Below, in pieces: positions 50,352 through 59,554 of a DNA stretch of 64,000 nt. The translations under genes were made by a program, and so were the position numbers. Each line of letters starts with the position of its first letter. Position 1 is the first letter of the stretch. The notes under the pieces are model-generated. The model ran no database searches. It worked only from the letters and a program-made list of their open reading frames with translations, and was not told where the DNA came from. The stretch covers positions 1 to 64,000 of the forward strand of contig JAEWCC010000036.1 in the NCBI GenBank assembly GCA_023390815.1, in the 5' to 3' direction. This DNA is from Bacillota bacterium. Lineage in GTDB: Bacteria > Bacillota > Clostridia > Christensenellales > SZUA-584.

Positions 50352-52940
50352 ATGGAACTGGACAGATTAACGGAAAAAGCAATGGGCGCGGTGAGCGCGG
50401 CGCAGGAAACCGGCATACGGCTGGGGCACCAGCAGATCGACGGGGAGCATCTGCACTACGCGCTGGCATCGCAGCAGGACGGATTGATCCCAAAGCTGCT
50501 GGGATATATGGGCATCGACACCGCGCAGTATGTGCGCAGCGTGGAAGCCGAGCTGAATAAGCTGCCGAAGGTGCAGGGTGCGTCCGCGTCGGTGTACGCG
50601 GGCAGGCGGCTATCCGAGTTGCTCGTAAAGGCGCAGGACGAGGCCAAGCGTTTCAAGGACGAATACACCGGGGTGGAACACCTCTATATTGCGCTGCTTA
50701 AGGAGCGCGGCACGCCGTCGGCGGCGATATTCAAGCAGTACGGCATCACGCTGGACGCCTTCATGGCGGCGCTCAGCAAGGTGCGCGGCAACCAGCGCGT
50801 GACGTCGCAGAACCCCGAGGAGACGTACGACTCGCTAACGCGGTTCGGACGCGATTTGCTGGAGATGGCGAAGCAGGGCAAGATCGACCCGGTTATTGGC
50901 CGGGACGATGAGATACGCCGCGCGATCCGCATCCTGTCGCGCCGGACCAAGAACAACCCCGTGCTGATCGGCGAGCCGGGCGTGGGCAAAACTGCGGTGG
51001 TGGAAGGCCTTGCGCAGCGTATCCTCGCGGGCGACGTACCGGAGGGCCTCAAGGACAAGACAATATTCGCACTGGACATGGGTGCGCTGATCGCCGGGGC
51101 CAAGTACCGCGGCGAGTTCGAGGAACGCCTCAAGGCGGTGCTGGCGGATGTCAACAAGAGCGACGGGCGCATCATACTGTTCATCGACGAGCTGCACAAC
51201 ATCGTGGGCGCAGGTAAGGCCGAAGGCGCGATGGACGCGGGCAACATATTAAAGCCCATGCTTGCGCGCGGCGAGCTGCACTGCATCGGCGCGACGACAC
51301 TCGACGAGTACCGCAAGTACATCGAGAAGGACGCGGCGCTGGAGCGGCGATTCCAGCCTATCCTCGTGGAGCCGCCATCGGTGGAGGACACGATCTCCAT
51401 ACTGCGCGGGCTAAAGGAACGCTTCGAGATTCACCACGGTGTGAAGATTACGGACGGCGCGCTGATTGCGTGCGCGGTGCTGTCCGACCGATACATCAGC
51501 GACCGCTTTCTGCCCGACAAGGCCATCGACCTGATGGACGAGGCGGCGGCGATGATCCGCACCGAGATCGACAGCATGCCGACCGAGCTCGACGATATCT
51601 CGCGGCGCGTGATGCAGCTCGAGATCGAGCGGCAGGCGCTCAAGAAAGAGGATGACGCGGCGGCAAAGGCCCGTCTTGCGGCGCTGGAGAAGGAACTGGC
51701 CACTCAGAAGGAGCAGGCCGATAAATTAAAAGCCCAGTGGGAGCTCGAGAAAGTGGCGCTCACACGGGAGAAGGACATCAAGCAGCAGATCGAGGACGTG
51801 CGGCGGCGCATCGACGAGGCCAAGCGGCATTACGATCTGGAGCAGGCGGCGAAGCTGGAATACGGCGAGTTGCCGGGATTGCAGTCACAGCTGGAAGAGG
51901 AACGCCGGCGCAACGCCCAGAACCAGAACGTGCTGCTCAAGGAGGAGGTCACCGAGGAGGAGATCGCCGAGATTGTGGCGCGCTGGACGGGCATCCCGGT
52001 CAGCAAGCTCGTCGAGAAGGAAAAGGATAAGCTGCTGGGCTTGGAGGATATCCTGCACAAGCGGGTGATCGGGCAGGACGAGGCGGTGACCGCGGTCAGC
52101 GAGGCCGTGATCCGCGCGCGCTCCGGTCTGAAAGACCCCAAGCGTCCCATCGGTTCGTTCATATTCCTCGGACCCACGGGCGTGGGCAAGACGGAGCTGG
52201 CGCGTGCCGTGGCCGAGGCGCTGTTCGACAGTGAGGAAAACATGGTGCGCATCGACATGAGCGAGTACATGGAGAAGCATTCCGTGGCGCGGCTGATCGG
52301 CGCGCCTCCGGGATACATCGGCTACGACGAGGGCGGGCAGCTGACCGAAGCGGTACGCCGCAGGCCGTACTGCGTGATCCTGTTCGACGAGATCGAGAAA
52401 GCGCACCACGACGTGTTCAACGTACTATTGCAACTGCTCGACGACGGACGTCTGACGGACAGCCAGGGCCGCACGGTGGATTTCAAGAACACCGTGGTGA
52501 TCATGACGAGCAACCTCGGCAGCGAATACCTGCTGTCCGGCATCGACGCGGAGGGCAATCTCAGCGACGAGGCGCGCATGCAGGTGATGACGGAGCTGTC
52601 GCGCAGCTTCCGCCCGGAGTTCCTCAACCGTGTGGACGACATCGTGATGTTCCGCCCGCTGACGAGAGACGATATCATTCAGATCATCGACCTTGCGGTG
52701 GCGGCGATCCAGAAGCGGCTTAACGAGCGGGCGATTCTGCTCAAGTTAACGGACGCGGCGAAGCGCCTGATTGCCGACAAGTCGTACACGCCCATCTACG
52801 GCGCACGCCCGGTGAAGCGGTATCTCCAGAAGGAGATCGAGACGCAGCTTGGGCGCATGCTGGTGGCGGGCAGCATCACCGACGGCGGCATCGCACAGGT
52901 GGATGCGGCGGGTGGAGAGTTGAAGATAACGGTAGGTTGA
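50352..52940 (+). CDS. clpB: ATP-dependent disaggregase ClpB
   Basis: 862 residues, normal for ClpB, which pulls proteins out of aggregates together with DnaK. N-terminal domain (1-145), NBD1 with Walker [19 protein letters not shown] and Walker [10 protein letters not shown], the coiled-coil M domain (~400-525: [20 protein letters not shown]), NBD2 with [16 protein letters not shown] and [13 protein letters not shown], and sensor/arginine parts [11 protein letters not shown]. No ClpP-binding loop, so it is ClpB rather than ClpC. AAGGAGG precedes ATG. Likely regulated by CtsR via the promoter at 48707, unless the repeat just upstream carries its own signals. Confidence 0.96.
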   Translation: MELDRLTEKAMGAVSAAQETGIRLGHQQIDGEHLHYALASQQDGLIPKLLGYMGIDTAQYVRSVEAELNKLPKVQGASASVYAGRRLSELLVKAQDEAKRFKDEYTGVEHLYIALLKERGTPSAAIFKQYGITLDAFMAALSKVRGNQRVTSQNPEETYDSLTRFGRDLLEMAKQGKIDPVIGRDDEIRRAIRILSRRTKNNPVLIGEPGVGKTAVVEGLAQRILAGDVPEGLKDKTIFALDMGALIAGAKYRGEFEERLKAVLADVNKSDGRIILFIDELHNIVGAGKAEGAMDAGNILKPMLARGELHCIGATTLDEYRKYIEKDAALERRFQPILVEPPSVEDTISILRGLKERFEIHHGVKITDGALIACAVLSDRYISDRFLPDKAIDLMDEAAAMIRTEIDSMPTELDDISRRVMQLEIERQALKKEDDAAAKARLAALEKELATQKEQADKLKAQWELEKVALTREKDIKQQIEDVRRRIDEAKRHYDLEQAAKLEYGELPGLQSQLEEERRRNAQNQNVLLKEEVTEEEIAEIVARWTGIPVSKLVEKEKDKLLGLEDILHKRVIGQDEAVTAVSEAVIRARSGLKDPKRPIGSFIFLGPTGVGKTELARAVAEALFDSEENMVRIDMSEYMEKHSVARLIGAPPGYIGYDEGGQLTEAVRRRPYCVILFDEIEKAHHDVFNVLLQLLDDGRLTDSQGRTVDFKNTVVIMTSNLGSEYLLSGIDAEGNLSDEARMQVMTELSRSFRPEFLNRVDDIVMFRPLTRDDIIQIIDLAVAAIQKRLNERAILLKLTDAAKRLIADKSYTPIYGARPVKRYLQKEIETQLGRMLVAGSITDGGIAQVDAAGGELKITVG

Positions 52941-52955
52941 TAAGATAACATATAG

Positions 52956-52999
52956 GGAACGGCCTATGTGCCCTACAGGGTACGACCGTTCCTTTTTGT
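52956..52999 (+). terminator. Terminator after clpB
   Basis: GGAACGG...CCGTTCC with a GTGCCC...GGGTAC inner stem, then TTTTTGTT. Confidence 0.8.
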
Positions 53000-53023
53000 T
53001 ATAAATATTGTATTGGGTACTGT

Positions 53024-53070
53024 GGGGGGCTGCTCTCCCGCCCAAGGGAACAATCCCTTTGGAATCCCAT
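53024..53070. repeat. GC-rich palindromic repeat, copy 2
   Basis: GCCCAAGGGaacaatCCCTTTGGAATCCC. Same order as 5744-5797 and 61803-61853. Confidence 0.45.
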
Positions 53071-53227
53071 AATAGTCCTACGTATTTTATAATAAGATAC
53101 AATCTTATTCGTTCCTATCCAATAATGTAATCTTTTTAATTGTGACTATTTAAACGGTTTACTTTTTGTGCTATAATATTATAATTTCAGCCAATTATAA
53201 TACATCTTTTTAATAGAGGTTTATATT

Positions 53228-54217
53228 ATGAAGAATCGAGTAAAGCCTAAATCATCAGGAGTAAATTGGGTAATAATTTTCCTTGTTTTAATTCTAATTG
53301 CAAATTTAGTTTTTTCTATTATATTGTTTAATCTATATTTATATCAAAAAGACCTTACTATGGATATTCAAAAACAATTGAAAAGTCCTGATGTCACCTC
53401 AAACAATGTTAATTTACTTTATCTCGATTTCTATAGAGAACTTAGCGAAAAAACTGATGCAGCAATCAATCGAATATTAACTATTGTTGCTATTATTGCA
53501 GGTGCTGTCACCATATTTAGCATCCTATTAGCGTTTAAAGCACCTAAGGATATAGATAAGCGGATTGACGAAATAAATAATGACTTAAAAAAAGTGGATG
53601 AAGCGGCTGAAGAAGCTAAATATCAAGTTAAAATCGCTAAAACCATTACACAAAAGAAACTTAGACATATTATGTCTAATCCTATTGAGCGGTTAACTGC
53701 AATTATTAAAGAATATCCAAATAAAGCAGATGCTTATTTTTATAGAGGGATTATAAAAGTTGAAAAAGAACTTTTCGATAGTGCTATTCAAGATTTTGAA
53801 ATAGCACGGAAGAATGGGTTTTCCATTGATGAATATTATAATTGGATGGGTATCGCTTATTCTCGAAAAGGTGATAACAAGAAAGGCATTTATTATTTTA
53901 GCAAGTATATTGAAACAACAGAGCAGATTGATACAGCTTTATGTAATCGAGGTGCAGCGTATCATAACAATAATGATATTGAAAATGCATGTAAGGATCT
54001 AGACGAGGCTCTTAAAAGAAACCCTGATTGTTTATTTGCCTACGTAAGATTGAGTTCAATTTATTATGAATTATCGGAAAAGGAACAAGATAAACAAAAG
54101 AAGCAAGAATACATGGAACAAGCAATTTCTAGTTTAAGATCAGCATATGATATTGACCGTAAAGATGAATATGTAATAATCACCCAAAAGAAAACAGGAA
54201 TTTCTTTCTCAGAATAA
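53228..54217 (+). CDS. Membrane-anchored TPR protein
   Basis: 329 residues. Two transmembrane segments (about 14-36 and 83-105) separated by a short extracellular loop, a coiled coil (~108-150: KRIDEINNDLKKVDEAAEEA), then about five TPR units (PNKADAYFYRGIIKVEKELF, YNWMGIAYSRKGDNKKGIYY, ALCNRGAAYHNNNDIENACK, and two weaker). TPRs bind partner proteins. AATAGAGG before ATG. AT-rich, so probably acquired; partner unknown. Confidence 0.8.
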   Translation: MKNRVKPKSSGVNWVIIFLVLILIANLVFSIILFNLYLYQKDLTMDIQKQLKSPDVTSNNVNLLYLDFYRELSEKTDAAINRILTIVAIIAGAVTIFSILLAFKAPKDIDKRIDEINNDLKKVDEAAEEAKYQVKIAKTITQKKLRHIMSNPIERLTAIIKEYPNKADAYFYRGIIKVEKELFDSAIQDFEIARKNGFSIDEYYNWMGIAYSRKGDNKKGIYYFSKYIETTEQIDTALCNRGAAYHNNNDIENACKDLDEALKRNPDCLFAYVRLSSIYYELSEKEQDKQKKQEYMEQAISSLRSAYDIDRKDEYVIITQKKTGISFSE

Positions 54218-54334
54218 TTCTAATAAGCTATAAAAGAATTATATCAAGGCATCCTGTCTCCTTATGATTACAGCGTGTCAGAGATCGTCATTTTAAATCG
54301 CCCGGGTGGCTAAAAGCTACCCCTATTTCATTTC

Positions 54335-54534
54335 ACCCGCTCCCCCTCCACTTTCTTTATCAGATCATCCACCCTCCGGCTTTGCGCTTGTACCTCTTCG
54401 CTTTGCAGGGCTTTGCCCGCCATGCGTCTTACTTTCCTGCTCTGATCCATAATTTCATAGGTTTCGGATAATGGCGTGCCGTTTTGAAGCGCCTTGTCCA
54501 CGAGGCGGTTTAGTTTTTCGTGCTTCTGATTAAG
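54335..54534 (-). pseudogene. 5'-truncated Spo0E-like phosphatase gene
   Basis: Minus-strand reading LNQKHEKLNRLVDKALQNGT to LIKKVEGERVK then TGA. It is preceded by an in-frame TAA with no usable start ahead. Two serine/aspartate helical repeats (YEIMDQSRKVRRM and QAQSRRVDDLIKKVE) resemble the SQ.LD.LI motif of Spo0E aspartyl phosphatases, which dephosphorylate Spo0A. The start is lost, so the copy is dead. The rest of 54218-54598 holds nothing else I recognise. Confidence 0.55.
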
Positions 54535-54598
54535 TTATGCAGCACCCAGAGCTTAATAGAGTCATATTATAAAACAAAAACAGTTTCGAGGTAATAGT

Positions 54599-55168
54599 AT
54601 GGTTGACTCTATGGCAATTAATCAAGGCACAATCAGTGTTCAGAATGCCTTAATAGAAGAAATAATGATTGATCAGGGTGTGGGGCGTGTCACAATATCA
54701 TATGGTGAGTTGGGGGATTTTGATATCATTCATATGAATGTTGTTACTTTAATCGTAGGGCCGCAGACATTAATAAGAGACCAGTTCGGACAGAGAATAT
54801 CTTTACGGGACCTGACGGAAGGAATGACGATAGACGCGGTGTTCTCATCTGCGATGACCAGGAGTATTCCGCCGCAGTCACAGGCTTTTCGGATTACGGT
54901 TGTCAGTGACATGGATTTCAGTGTGACCGTAGGCCGTGTATTGCGGGTTGATCTCAGAAATGGATTTTTATACACCGGCAGAGCGGACGATCCGCTCAGC
55001 CAAATGCAATTTGCCATTACACCATCTACACTAATACTAAATAGAAACGGAAACAGAATAAGTTTAAGGGATATCAGGCTCGGGCAAATGGTTAGGGTTG
55101 AACACGCGATTTTCCAAACGGCCAGTATTCCCCCTCAAACAACAGCGTATAGGGTTCAGGCTTTATAA
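54599..55168 (+). CDS. Hypothetical protein with two repeated beta domains
   Basis: 189 residues, not in a family I can name. Two similar halves, for example VGPQTLIRDQFGQRISLRDL / ITPSTLILNRNGNRISLRDI and RSIPPQSQAFRITVV / ASIPPQTTAYRVQAL. Each looks like an OB-like beta barrel; the SIPPQ motif recurs exactly. No signal peptide. GAGGTAATAGT before ATG. Next to the broken Spo0E-like gene, which might hint at a sporulation link, but that is weak. Confidence 0.7.
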   Translation: MVDSMAINQGTISVQNALIEEIMIDQGVGRVTISYGELGDFDIIHMNVVTLIVGPQTLIRDQFGQRISLRDLTEGMTIDAVFSSAMTRSIPPQSQAFRITVVSDMDFSVTVGRVLRVDLRNGFLYTGRADDPLSQMQFAITPSTLILNRNGNRISLRDIRLGQMVRVEHAIFQTASIPPQTTAYRVQAL

Positions 55169-55213
55169 AACCTGTAAGCGTCCGCGATGCCTGATTTGAT
55201 GCAGATCGCACCC

Positions 55214-55344
55214 CGCCTCCCTCGGACGAGCACCCTCCGGGTACGTAGGAGGTGGCGCGGAGCGCCGGAAGGAGTGATTGCAAGTAGCTGCGAAACATCC
55301 CTCCCTCACCCGGCTTCGCCGGGAGCTCCCTCGTCTGAGGGAGC
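55214..55344. repeat. Palindromic repeat (GCCTCCCTC type)
   Basis: GCCTCCCTCGGACGAG...GGAGGTGGCGCGGAGCGCC, then CCCTCCCTCACCCGGCttcg then CCGGGAGCTCCCTCGTCTGA then GGGAGCC. An extra CACCCTCCGGGTACGTAGGA stretch splits the first arm. Confidence 0.65.
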
Positions 55345-55441
55345 CATGCTCGCCGTAGATTTGATCGTCGACGCCGTGCCCGAACGCGAAATTCTATACA
55401 AAGCGAAAATCCATGACGCAGCGCGACAAATTCATACAGGC

Positions 55442-55470
55442 TTTACAGATCGCACATTTTGTTGTATACT
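55442..55470 (+). promoter_or_regulatory. Promoter of the DEAD-box helicase leader
   Basis: TTTACA, 17-bp spacer, TATACT. A start at about 55477 would put the first base at the 5' arm of the leader's closing stem. Confidence 0.65.
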
Positions 55471-55476
55471 GAAAAA

Positions 55477-55691
55477 GTATTATAAACTATCGTTTGCGGT
55501 AATCCGCAAAGCGTTCCCTCATTTCAGGCGAATCGCGCTTCCAGACAAGTCGTATTTATAATACACCGTGCACGGGAATTGAGACCCGCGCGATGGATCG
55601 GGGCTTTCCGGCTCCGACGTATAAATACTTGAACTTGCGGCGTAATATCAAATTCGAAAGTCTTTGCTATATCGGCAAGGTCTTTATTTTT
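55477..55691 (+). ncRNA. Structured 5' leader of the DEAD-box helicase gene
   Basis: Closing stem GTATTATAAA (55477-55486) / TTTATAATAC (55555-55564), 10 bp perfect. Inside, TTTGCGG-taat-CCGCAAA is a perfect 7-bp hairpin. A second half follows, ending in GTCTTTGC (55660) / GCAAGGTC (55675) and TTTATTTTT, which looks like a terminator 30 nt before the helicase start. This layout is that of an RNA-level switch (attenuator). No known riboswitch consensus is recognised. Confidence 0.55.
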
Positions 55692-55722
55692 GTGTGAACA
55701 CCGGAAAAGAAAGAGAAAAATA

Positions 55723-56829
55723 TTGAAGTACTATGAACTGCTCTCGGAAGAGATGAAGGCCACGCTGATTGACGCGGGCTACACACAGCCAACCCCCATC
55801 CAGGAGAAGACACTGGAGCTGATCTTAAGCAAATGGGACATTATCGGGATCGCCCAGACGGGCACCGGCAAGACCGCGGCATTTGCCGTGCCGATCATTG
55901 AACGGATCTTCAATGACAACCAAAAGACGCAGGCGCTTGTGCTCTGCCCCACGCGCGAGCTTGCGCTGCAGACCACGGAAGTGTTCCGCAAGCTGCTGGC
56001 GAACCGTAAAACCCGCGTGATCAGCGTATATGGCGGACAGGCCGCGAGCGTGCAGATCAGAGCGATCCGCGCGGGCGCGCAGATCGTCGTGGGTACGCCC
56101 GGCCGGGTGAAGGACCTGATCGGTCGTAACGTGCTAAAGATGCAGAATGTGCGCACGGTCGTGCTGGACGAAGCGGATGTGATGCTGGATTTCGGGTTCC
56201 TTCCCGATATCAAGTCCATATTTGCGACTGTTACCGGCACGCATCAGACGCTGCTGTTCTCGGCGACGATGAATCAGGCGGTGCTCGGCGTAACGCGTCA
56301 GTTTTTAAGCGACCCGGTGCGTATCGAGGTGGGCAACCGCAATGAACCGATCAACACGGTAAAGCACTCGTACCTGACCGCCGGAGACCAGTATAAGGCG
56401 AGCGCGGTGCAAAAGCTGATCAAGCAGAAAAAACCGAGGCTCGCGCTGATATTCTGCAACACGAAAAGGCGTGTCCAAACGGTGCAAAAACAGCTGAACT
56501 ATCAGGGACTTTCGGCTTCCTGCCTGCATGGCGACATGAGCCAAAGCCAGCGTAACGTGATTATGGACACGTTCCGCAAAGGTGAGACGACTGTGCTGGT
56601 CGCGACGGATGTGGCGGCGAGGGGCATCGATGTGAGCGATATCGATCTGGTCATTAACTACGATATCCCGGACAAAATGGAGAACTACGTGCATCGCATC
56701 GGCAGAACCGGCCGTGCCGGGCATACCGGCGGAGCGTGCACATTGGTAAGCCCGCAGGACCAGGGCAAGATCGTGGATATCGAAAGGCAATTCCGCATTA
56801 AACTCACCGAAGAACATGCCATTTGCTGA
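55723..56829 (+). CDS. DEAD-box ATP-dependent RNA helicase
   Basis: 368 residues: helicase core without a long C-terminal RNA-binding tail. Q motif GYTQPTPIQEKTL, motif I AQTGTGKT, Ia PTRELALQT, Ib TPGR, II LDEADVML, III SAT, IV LIFCNTKRR, V ATDVAARGIDV, VI HRIGRTGRAG. It unwinds short RNA duplexes in ribosome assembly or cold adaptation. The start is taken as TTG 55723; another TTG at 55690 lies in the leader's U-tract. An attenuator-like leader precedes it. Confidence 0.9.
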   Translation: MKYYELLSEEMKATLIDAGYTQPTPIQEKTLELILSKWDIIGIAQTGTGKTAAFAVPIIERIFNDNQKTQALVLCPTRELALQTTEVFRKLLANRKTRVISVYGGQAASVQIRAIRAGAQIVVGTPGRVKDLIGRNVLKMQNVRTVVLDEADVMLDFGFLPDIKSIFATVTGTHQTLLFSATMNQAVLGVTRQFLSDPVRIEVGNRNEPINTVKHSYLTAGDQYKASAVQKLIKQKKPRLALIFCNTKRRVQTVQKQLNYQGLSASCLHGDMSQSQRNVIMDTFRKGETTVLVATDVAARGIDVSDIDLVINYDIPDKMENYVHRIGRTGRAGHTGGACTLVSPQDQGKIVDIERQFRIKLTEEHAIC

Positions 56830-56856
56830 TATAATAAACAACCAGGAATAATCGGA

Positions 56857-56890
56857 GAGGAGCTGCCATTCAAAGCGGCTCCTTTTAATA
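56857..56890 (+). terminator. Terminator after the helicase gene
   Basis: GGAGCTGC...GCGGCTCC stem and TTTTAATAT. The rest of 56830-57129 holds no supported gene. Confidence 0.7.
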
Positions 56891-57129
56891 TAATGTCGCC
56901 GCCGACCGCCCGCCCACAAGACTAAGACAGGCACACGGAATGCTTATATGGGCGATCTTTGATCGGCCCGTCTTACCACAATCCCTCAGGCCACTCCTAC
57001 AGTCCGGTGCAGCACTGTAGCTTTCGTAGAGTGGATATACCGCTTGAAATTTTCCAAAAGGCAAAGTACAGATCGTAAATCCAGCCTCCACCTCATAGGA
57101 TGCTAGTGAGCAAATATGGAGGTGATTCT

Positions 57130-57942
57130 ATGGACGTTCCCGAGCTTCAAAGCAGCGCGCTTTTTGAACATCGCTTCTGGCTGCAAATCATGGGTGACCA
57201 TTCGAGGTTCATATATTACTCGCTCGCTCCTTCGGAAAAAGCGCATATCCTGAAATCGCAGCAGTTTATCAATCAGTTTGACCAGCTGTTGGATATGGCG
57301 CGAAGGCCGCTTCCCGAAACCGAAATCAGTGTCTTAAACCGCTTGGCGTACGATAAAACCATTCAGCTGCGCGAATTCAAGCTTGAACTGCTGGCGCTCA
57401 CGCTGGAATCAAGGCTGAAAGTACATTTGTCGTCCACCTTCTTTAACCATATGCTCAATGAGCTTGAAGAATATTTGCTGATCGTGGACGCACTTGCAAC
57501 TCAACAAACCATTATTTTTCATCCGCTGCACTATCATATGCTCTGGCTGTCGGACGCAGTCGGGCATGCGGTGAGCGTTTCGGCCAATCTGGATGAGATC
57601 GAAAAGGACGATATCGCAAAAAGCCGGGAATATGAAAAGAACTTTACCGCTCTGTATTTGAAATCGATCGAGCTGAACGGGTTTTTGAGAACGGGCCTGA
57701 ACTATTTCAATTCGCTTACGAGGCTCAACGAGCAGGCATTCTCCCTCATGATACTCTTTAAAGAATTTCTTGAGCAGATCAAAGTGGAACGGATGAATGC
57801 AATACTGCTGGGCACGCTGATGCCGCTGATGGCCGACCATATGGCTCGCGAGGAGTGCTACTATCTAACGAAGCTGGCGCAAACCGTGCAGGGCATCAAA
57901 CGGGTCGATTGCGACCCGGCAAGAAAGAGAATTGAAAGCTGA
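57130..57942 (+). CDS. DUF2935 protein (ferritin-like helical)
   Basis: 270 residues. Opens with the family signature ALFEHRFWLQIMGDHSRFIY then YSL. Two ~130-residue helical halves: HRFW...DHSRF and HML...NELEEYLLIVDAL in the first; HPLHYHMLWLSDAVGHAVSV and ADHMAREECYYL in the second. Glu and His residues would fit a di-iron site as in related structures. Found in spore formers; role unknown. Start at 57130 behind GGAGG. Confidence 0.85.
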   Translation: MDVPELQSSALFEHRFWLQIMGDHSRFIYYSLAPSEKAHILKSQQFINQFDQLLDMARRPLPETEISVLNRLAYDKTIQLREFKLELLALTLESRLKVHLSSTFFNHMLNELEEYLLIVDALATQQTIIFHPLHYHMLWLSDAVGHAVSVSANLDEIEKDDIAKSREYEKNFTALYLKSIELNGFLRTGLNYFNSLTRLNEQAFSLMILFKEFLEQIKVERMNAILLGTLMPLMADHMAREECYYLTKLAQTVQGIKRVDCDPARKRIES

Positions 57943-57949
57943 ATGGCGC

Positions 57950-57980
57950 TAAAAAAGGACGGCAATGCTGTCCTTTTTGG
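57950..57980 (+). terminator. Terminator after the DUF2935 gene
   Basis: AAAAAGGAC...GTCCTTTTT stem. The symmetrical tails could also act on transcripts arriving from the right. Confidence 0.75.
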
Positions 57981-57998
57981 TATAACGATCGGTTGCCG

Positions 57999-58445
57999 TT
58001 ATGGCTCCTGCGACGGCTCTGAAGAATTCTCCGCGGGCGGCTGCGGCTGCTGCGGCGTAACTGGATACTGCGAGTATTGGTAATACGGATACGGCGGCTG
58101 CGGCGGATACGGCACGGCGGGCTTTGGCTGTTCCTTGATCAGTGCGAAGATTGCTCCTAACGTAAACAGTATGATCGCGACGATGTTCAGGAAAGCAAAT
58201 ATGCTGAGCACCGCCGAAACGATCATTAACACCCCCGCGGCGATATTCTTTCTTTTAACGATAATCCCGCCTACGAGGCCCGGTACTCCGGCGGCGAGGA
58301 TGCAAAGGACCGTGCCAAGTAGAATGGCGTTTGCCACATCGCCCAGGCTTATTAAAACAAAATTGGTAATCATACAATTGAGCAGTCCCCATAACATCAC
58401 GACTACACCGCCAATGATTCCCAATACCATGCTCGCTGTTCTCAT
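57999..58445 (-). CDS. DUF4064-like membrane protein, copy 1
   Basis: 148 residues with about four hydrophobic segments (MVLGIIGGVVVMLWGLLNCM, ILLGTVLCILAAGVPGLVGG, NIAAGVLMIVSAVLSIFAFL, NIVAIILFTLGAIFALI) and a Pro/Tyr/Gln-rich cytosolic tail (PYPPQPPYPYYQYSQYP). The layout fits DUF4064/TMEM-type proteins of unknown role. Paralogous and tandem to 58629-59264. ATG at 58445 has GCGGAGGAG before it. Confidence 0.8.
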   Translation of the reverse strand: MRTASMVLGIIGGVVVMLWGLLNCMITNFVLISLGDVANAILLGTVLCILAAGVPGLVGGIIVKRKNIAAGVLMIVSAVLSIFAFLNIVAIILFTLGAIFALIKEQPKPAVPYPPQPPYPYYQYSQYPVTPQQPQPPAENSSEPSQEP

Positions 58446-58628
58446 ATGCTCCTCCGCTGTCAGTTTTATCCCTGTAACAAGTATACATGAATTTTTTGGA
58501 TAATACAACCGTTACTGGTTAGCAGCTTCTCCCGAGCGGTATCCCCCTCCCGCGGATTCCTCTGTGCTTGGGTAAATAGCACAAAGGGACGGCAGTGCCG
58601 TCCCTTGCGGTTGCGATTGATTCCTCTG

Positions 58629-59264
58629 TTAAGGCTCCTGCGGCGGTTCCGGCGGATTCTCCGCGGGCGGTGCGGGCTGCTGCGGTTCCTGCGGCGGATA
58701 TGGATACTGCGGATACTGCGGGTACTGATAATACGGATACGGCGGCTGCGGCGGATACGGCGCGGCAGGCTTTGGCTGTTCCTTGATCAGCGCGAAGATG
58801 CCGCCGAGCACGAACAGGATCATCGATACCACATTGAAGAATGATACCAGGCTCAGCGCCCCCGCGACGATCATCATCACGCCCGCGGCCACATTCTTTT
58901 TGCGGACGATACATCCGCCGACGAGACCCACGATACCGGATACGATGGAGAGAATCCCCGCGCCCAGTGTGAGCGCTCCTCCCGCTTCGATCCCCGAGTA
59001 CACGAGTTCAGGCATCATCGATTCGGGCAAATCGATATCATAACTGCCGTTCCAGTTGTAATCGTCGTCCCATTGTTCCAACACATCGTCCAGATCGTTG
59101 TAGGTGCTGTCCCAATCGTCGGAGTAGCTCTCGCCCCATTCTTCGTAAACGTTACCCCATTCGTTAACATTTAAGAAGAATGCGCTGGTGATGATCAATA
59201 TCAAGCCGAATATAATGGCGATGACACCGCCGATGATGCCTAATACCATGCTAGCCGTTTTCAT
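58629..59264 (-). CDS. DUF4064-like membrane protein, copy 2
   Basis: 211 residues. Same start (MKTASMVLGIIGG) and same end as copy 1, but with an acidic extracellular insert after the first helix (about 33-90: NVNEWGNVYEEWGESYSDDW), giving the longer length. Pro/Tyr-rich tail with YYQYPQYPQYPYPPQ. The two genes arose by tandem duplication. The tail may bind SH3-like or WW-like partners; no function known. Confidence 0.8.
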   Translation of the reverse strand: MKTASMVLGIIGGVIAIIFGLILIITSAFFLNVNEWGNVYEEWGESYSDDWDSTYNDLDDVLEQWDDDYNWNGSYDIDLPESMMPELVYSGIEAGGALTLGAGILSIVSGIVGLVGGCIVRKKNVAAGVMMIVAGALSLVSFFNVVSMILFVLGGIFALIKEQPKPAAPYPPQPPYPYYQYPQYPQYPYPPQEPQQPAPPAENPPEPPQEP

Positions 59265-59554
59265 GGCTATCCCTCCCTATATATACCTTTTGTGATTAGT
59301 ATACATGAATATACTGTTAATGACAACTACGGAGATAAGAACTTGCGCAAACCCAGGGACTTCTCATCTGCAGGGCGGATGCGTCAGCCACGGGCGGCAC
59401 TTTGGGGGAACCATCCCATGCAGACGCATCCAAGCCGTTATCATCCTCGGTCATCTCTTTGGCTAATCCTTCAATATCCCTCGAATGTGCAAAGAGCCCG
59501 CTGCAGCGTGCCGCGCAGAAGGCTCTTTTGAACAGAAGAACGATTTGCTGACGC

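Noticed and set aside
53228..54217. TPR protein as part of a defence system
   Set aside because: AT-rich and membrane-bound, but no effector or nuclease partner adjoins it.
58519..58914. Arg/Ala-rich reading opposite frame at the DUF4064-like copy 2
   Set aside because: It is the shifted frame of a GC-rich real gene and crosses its stop; composition is typical of shadow frames.
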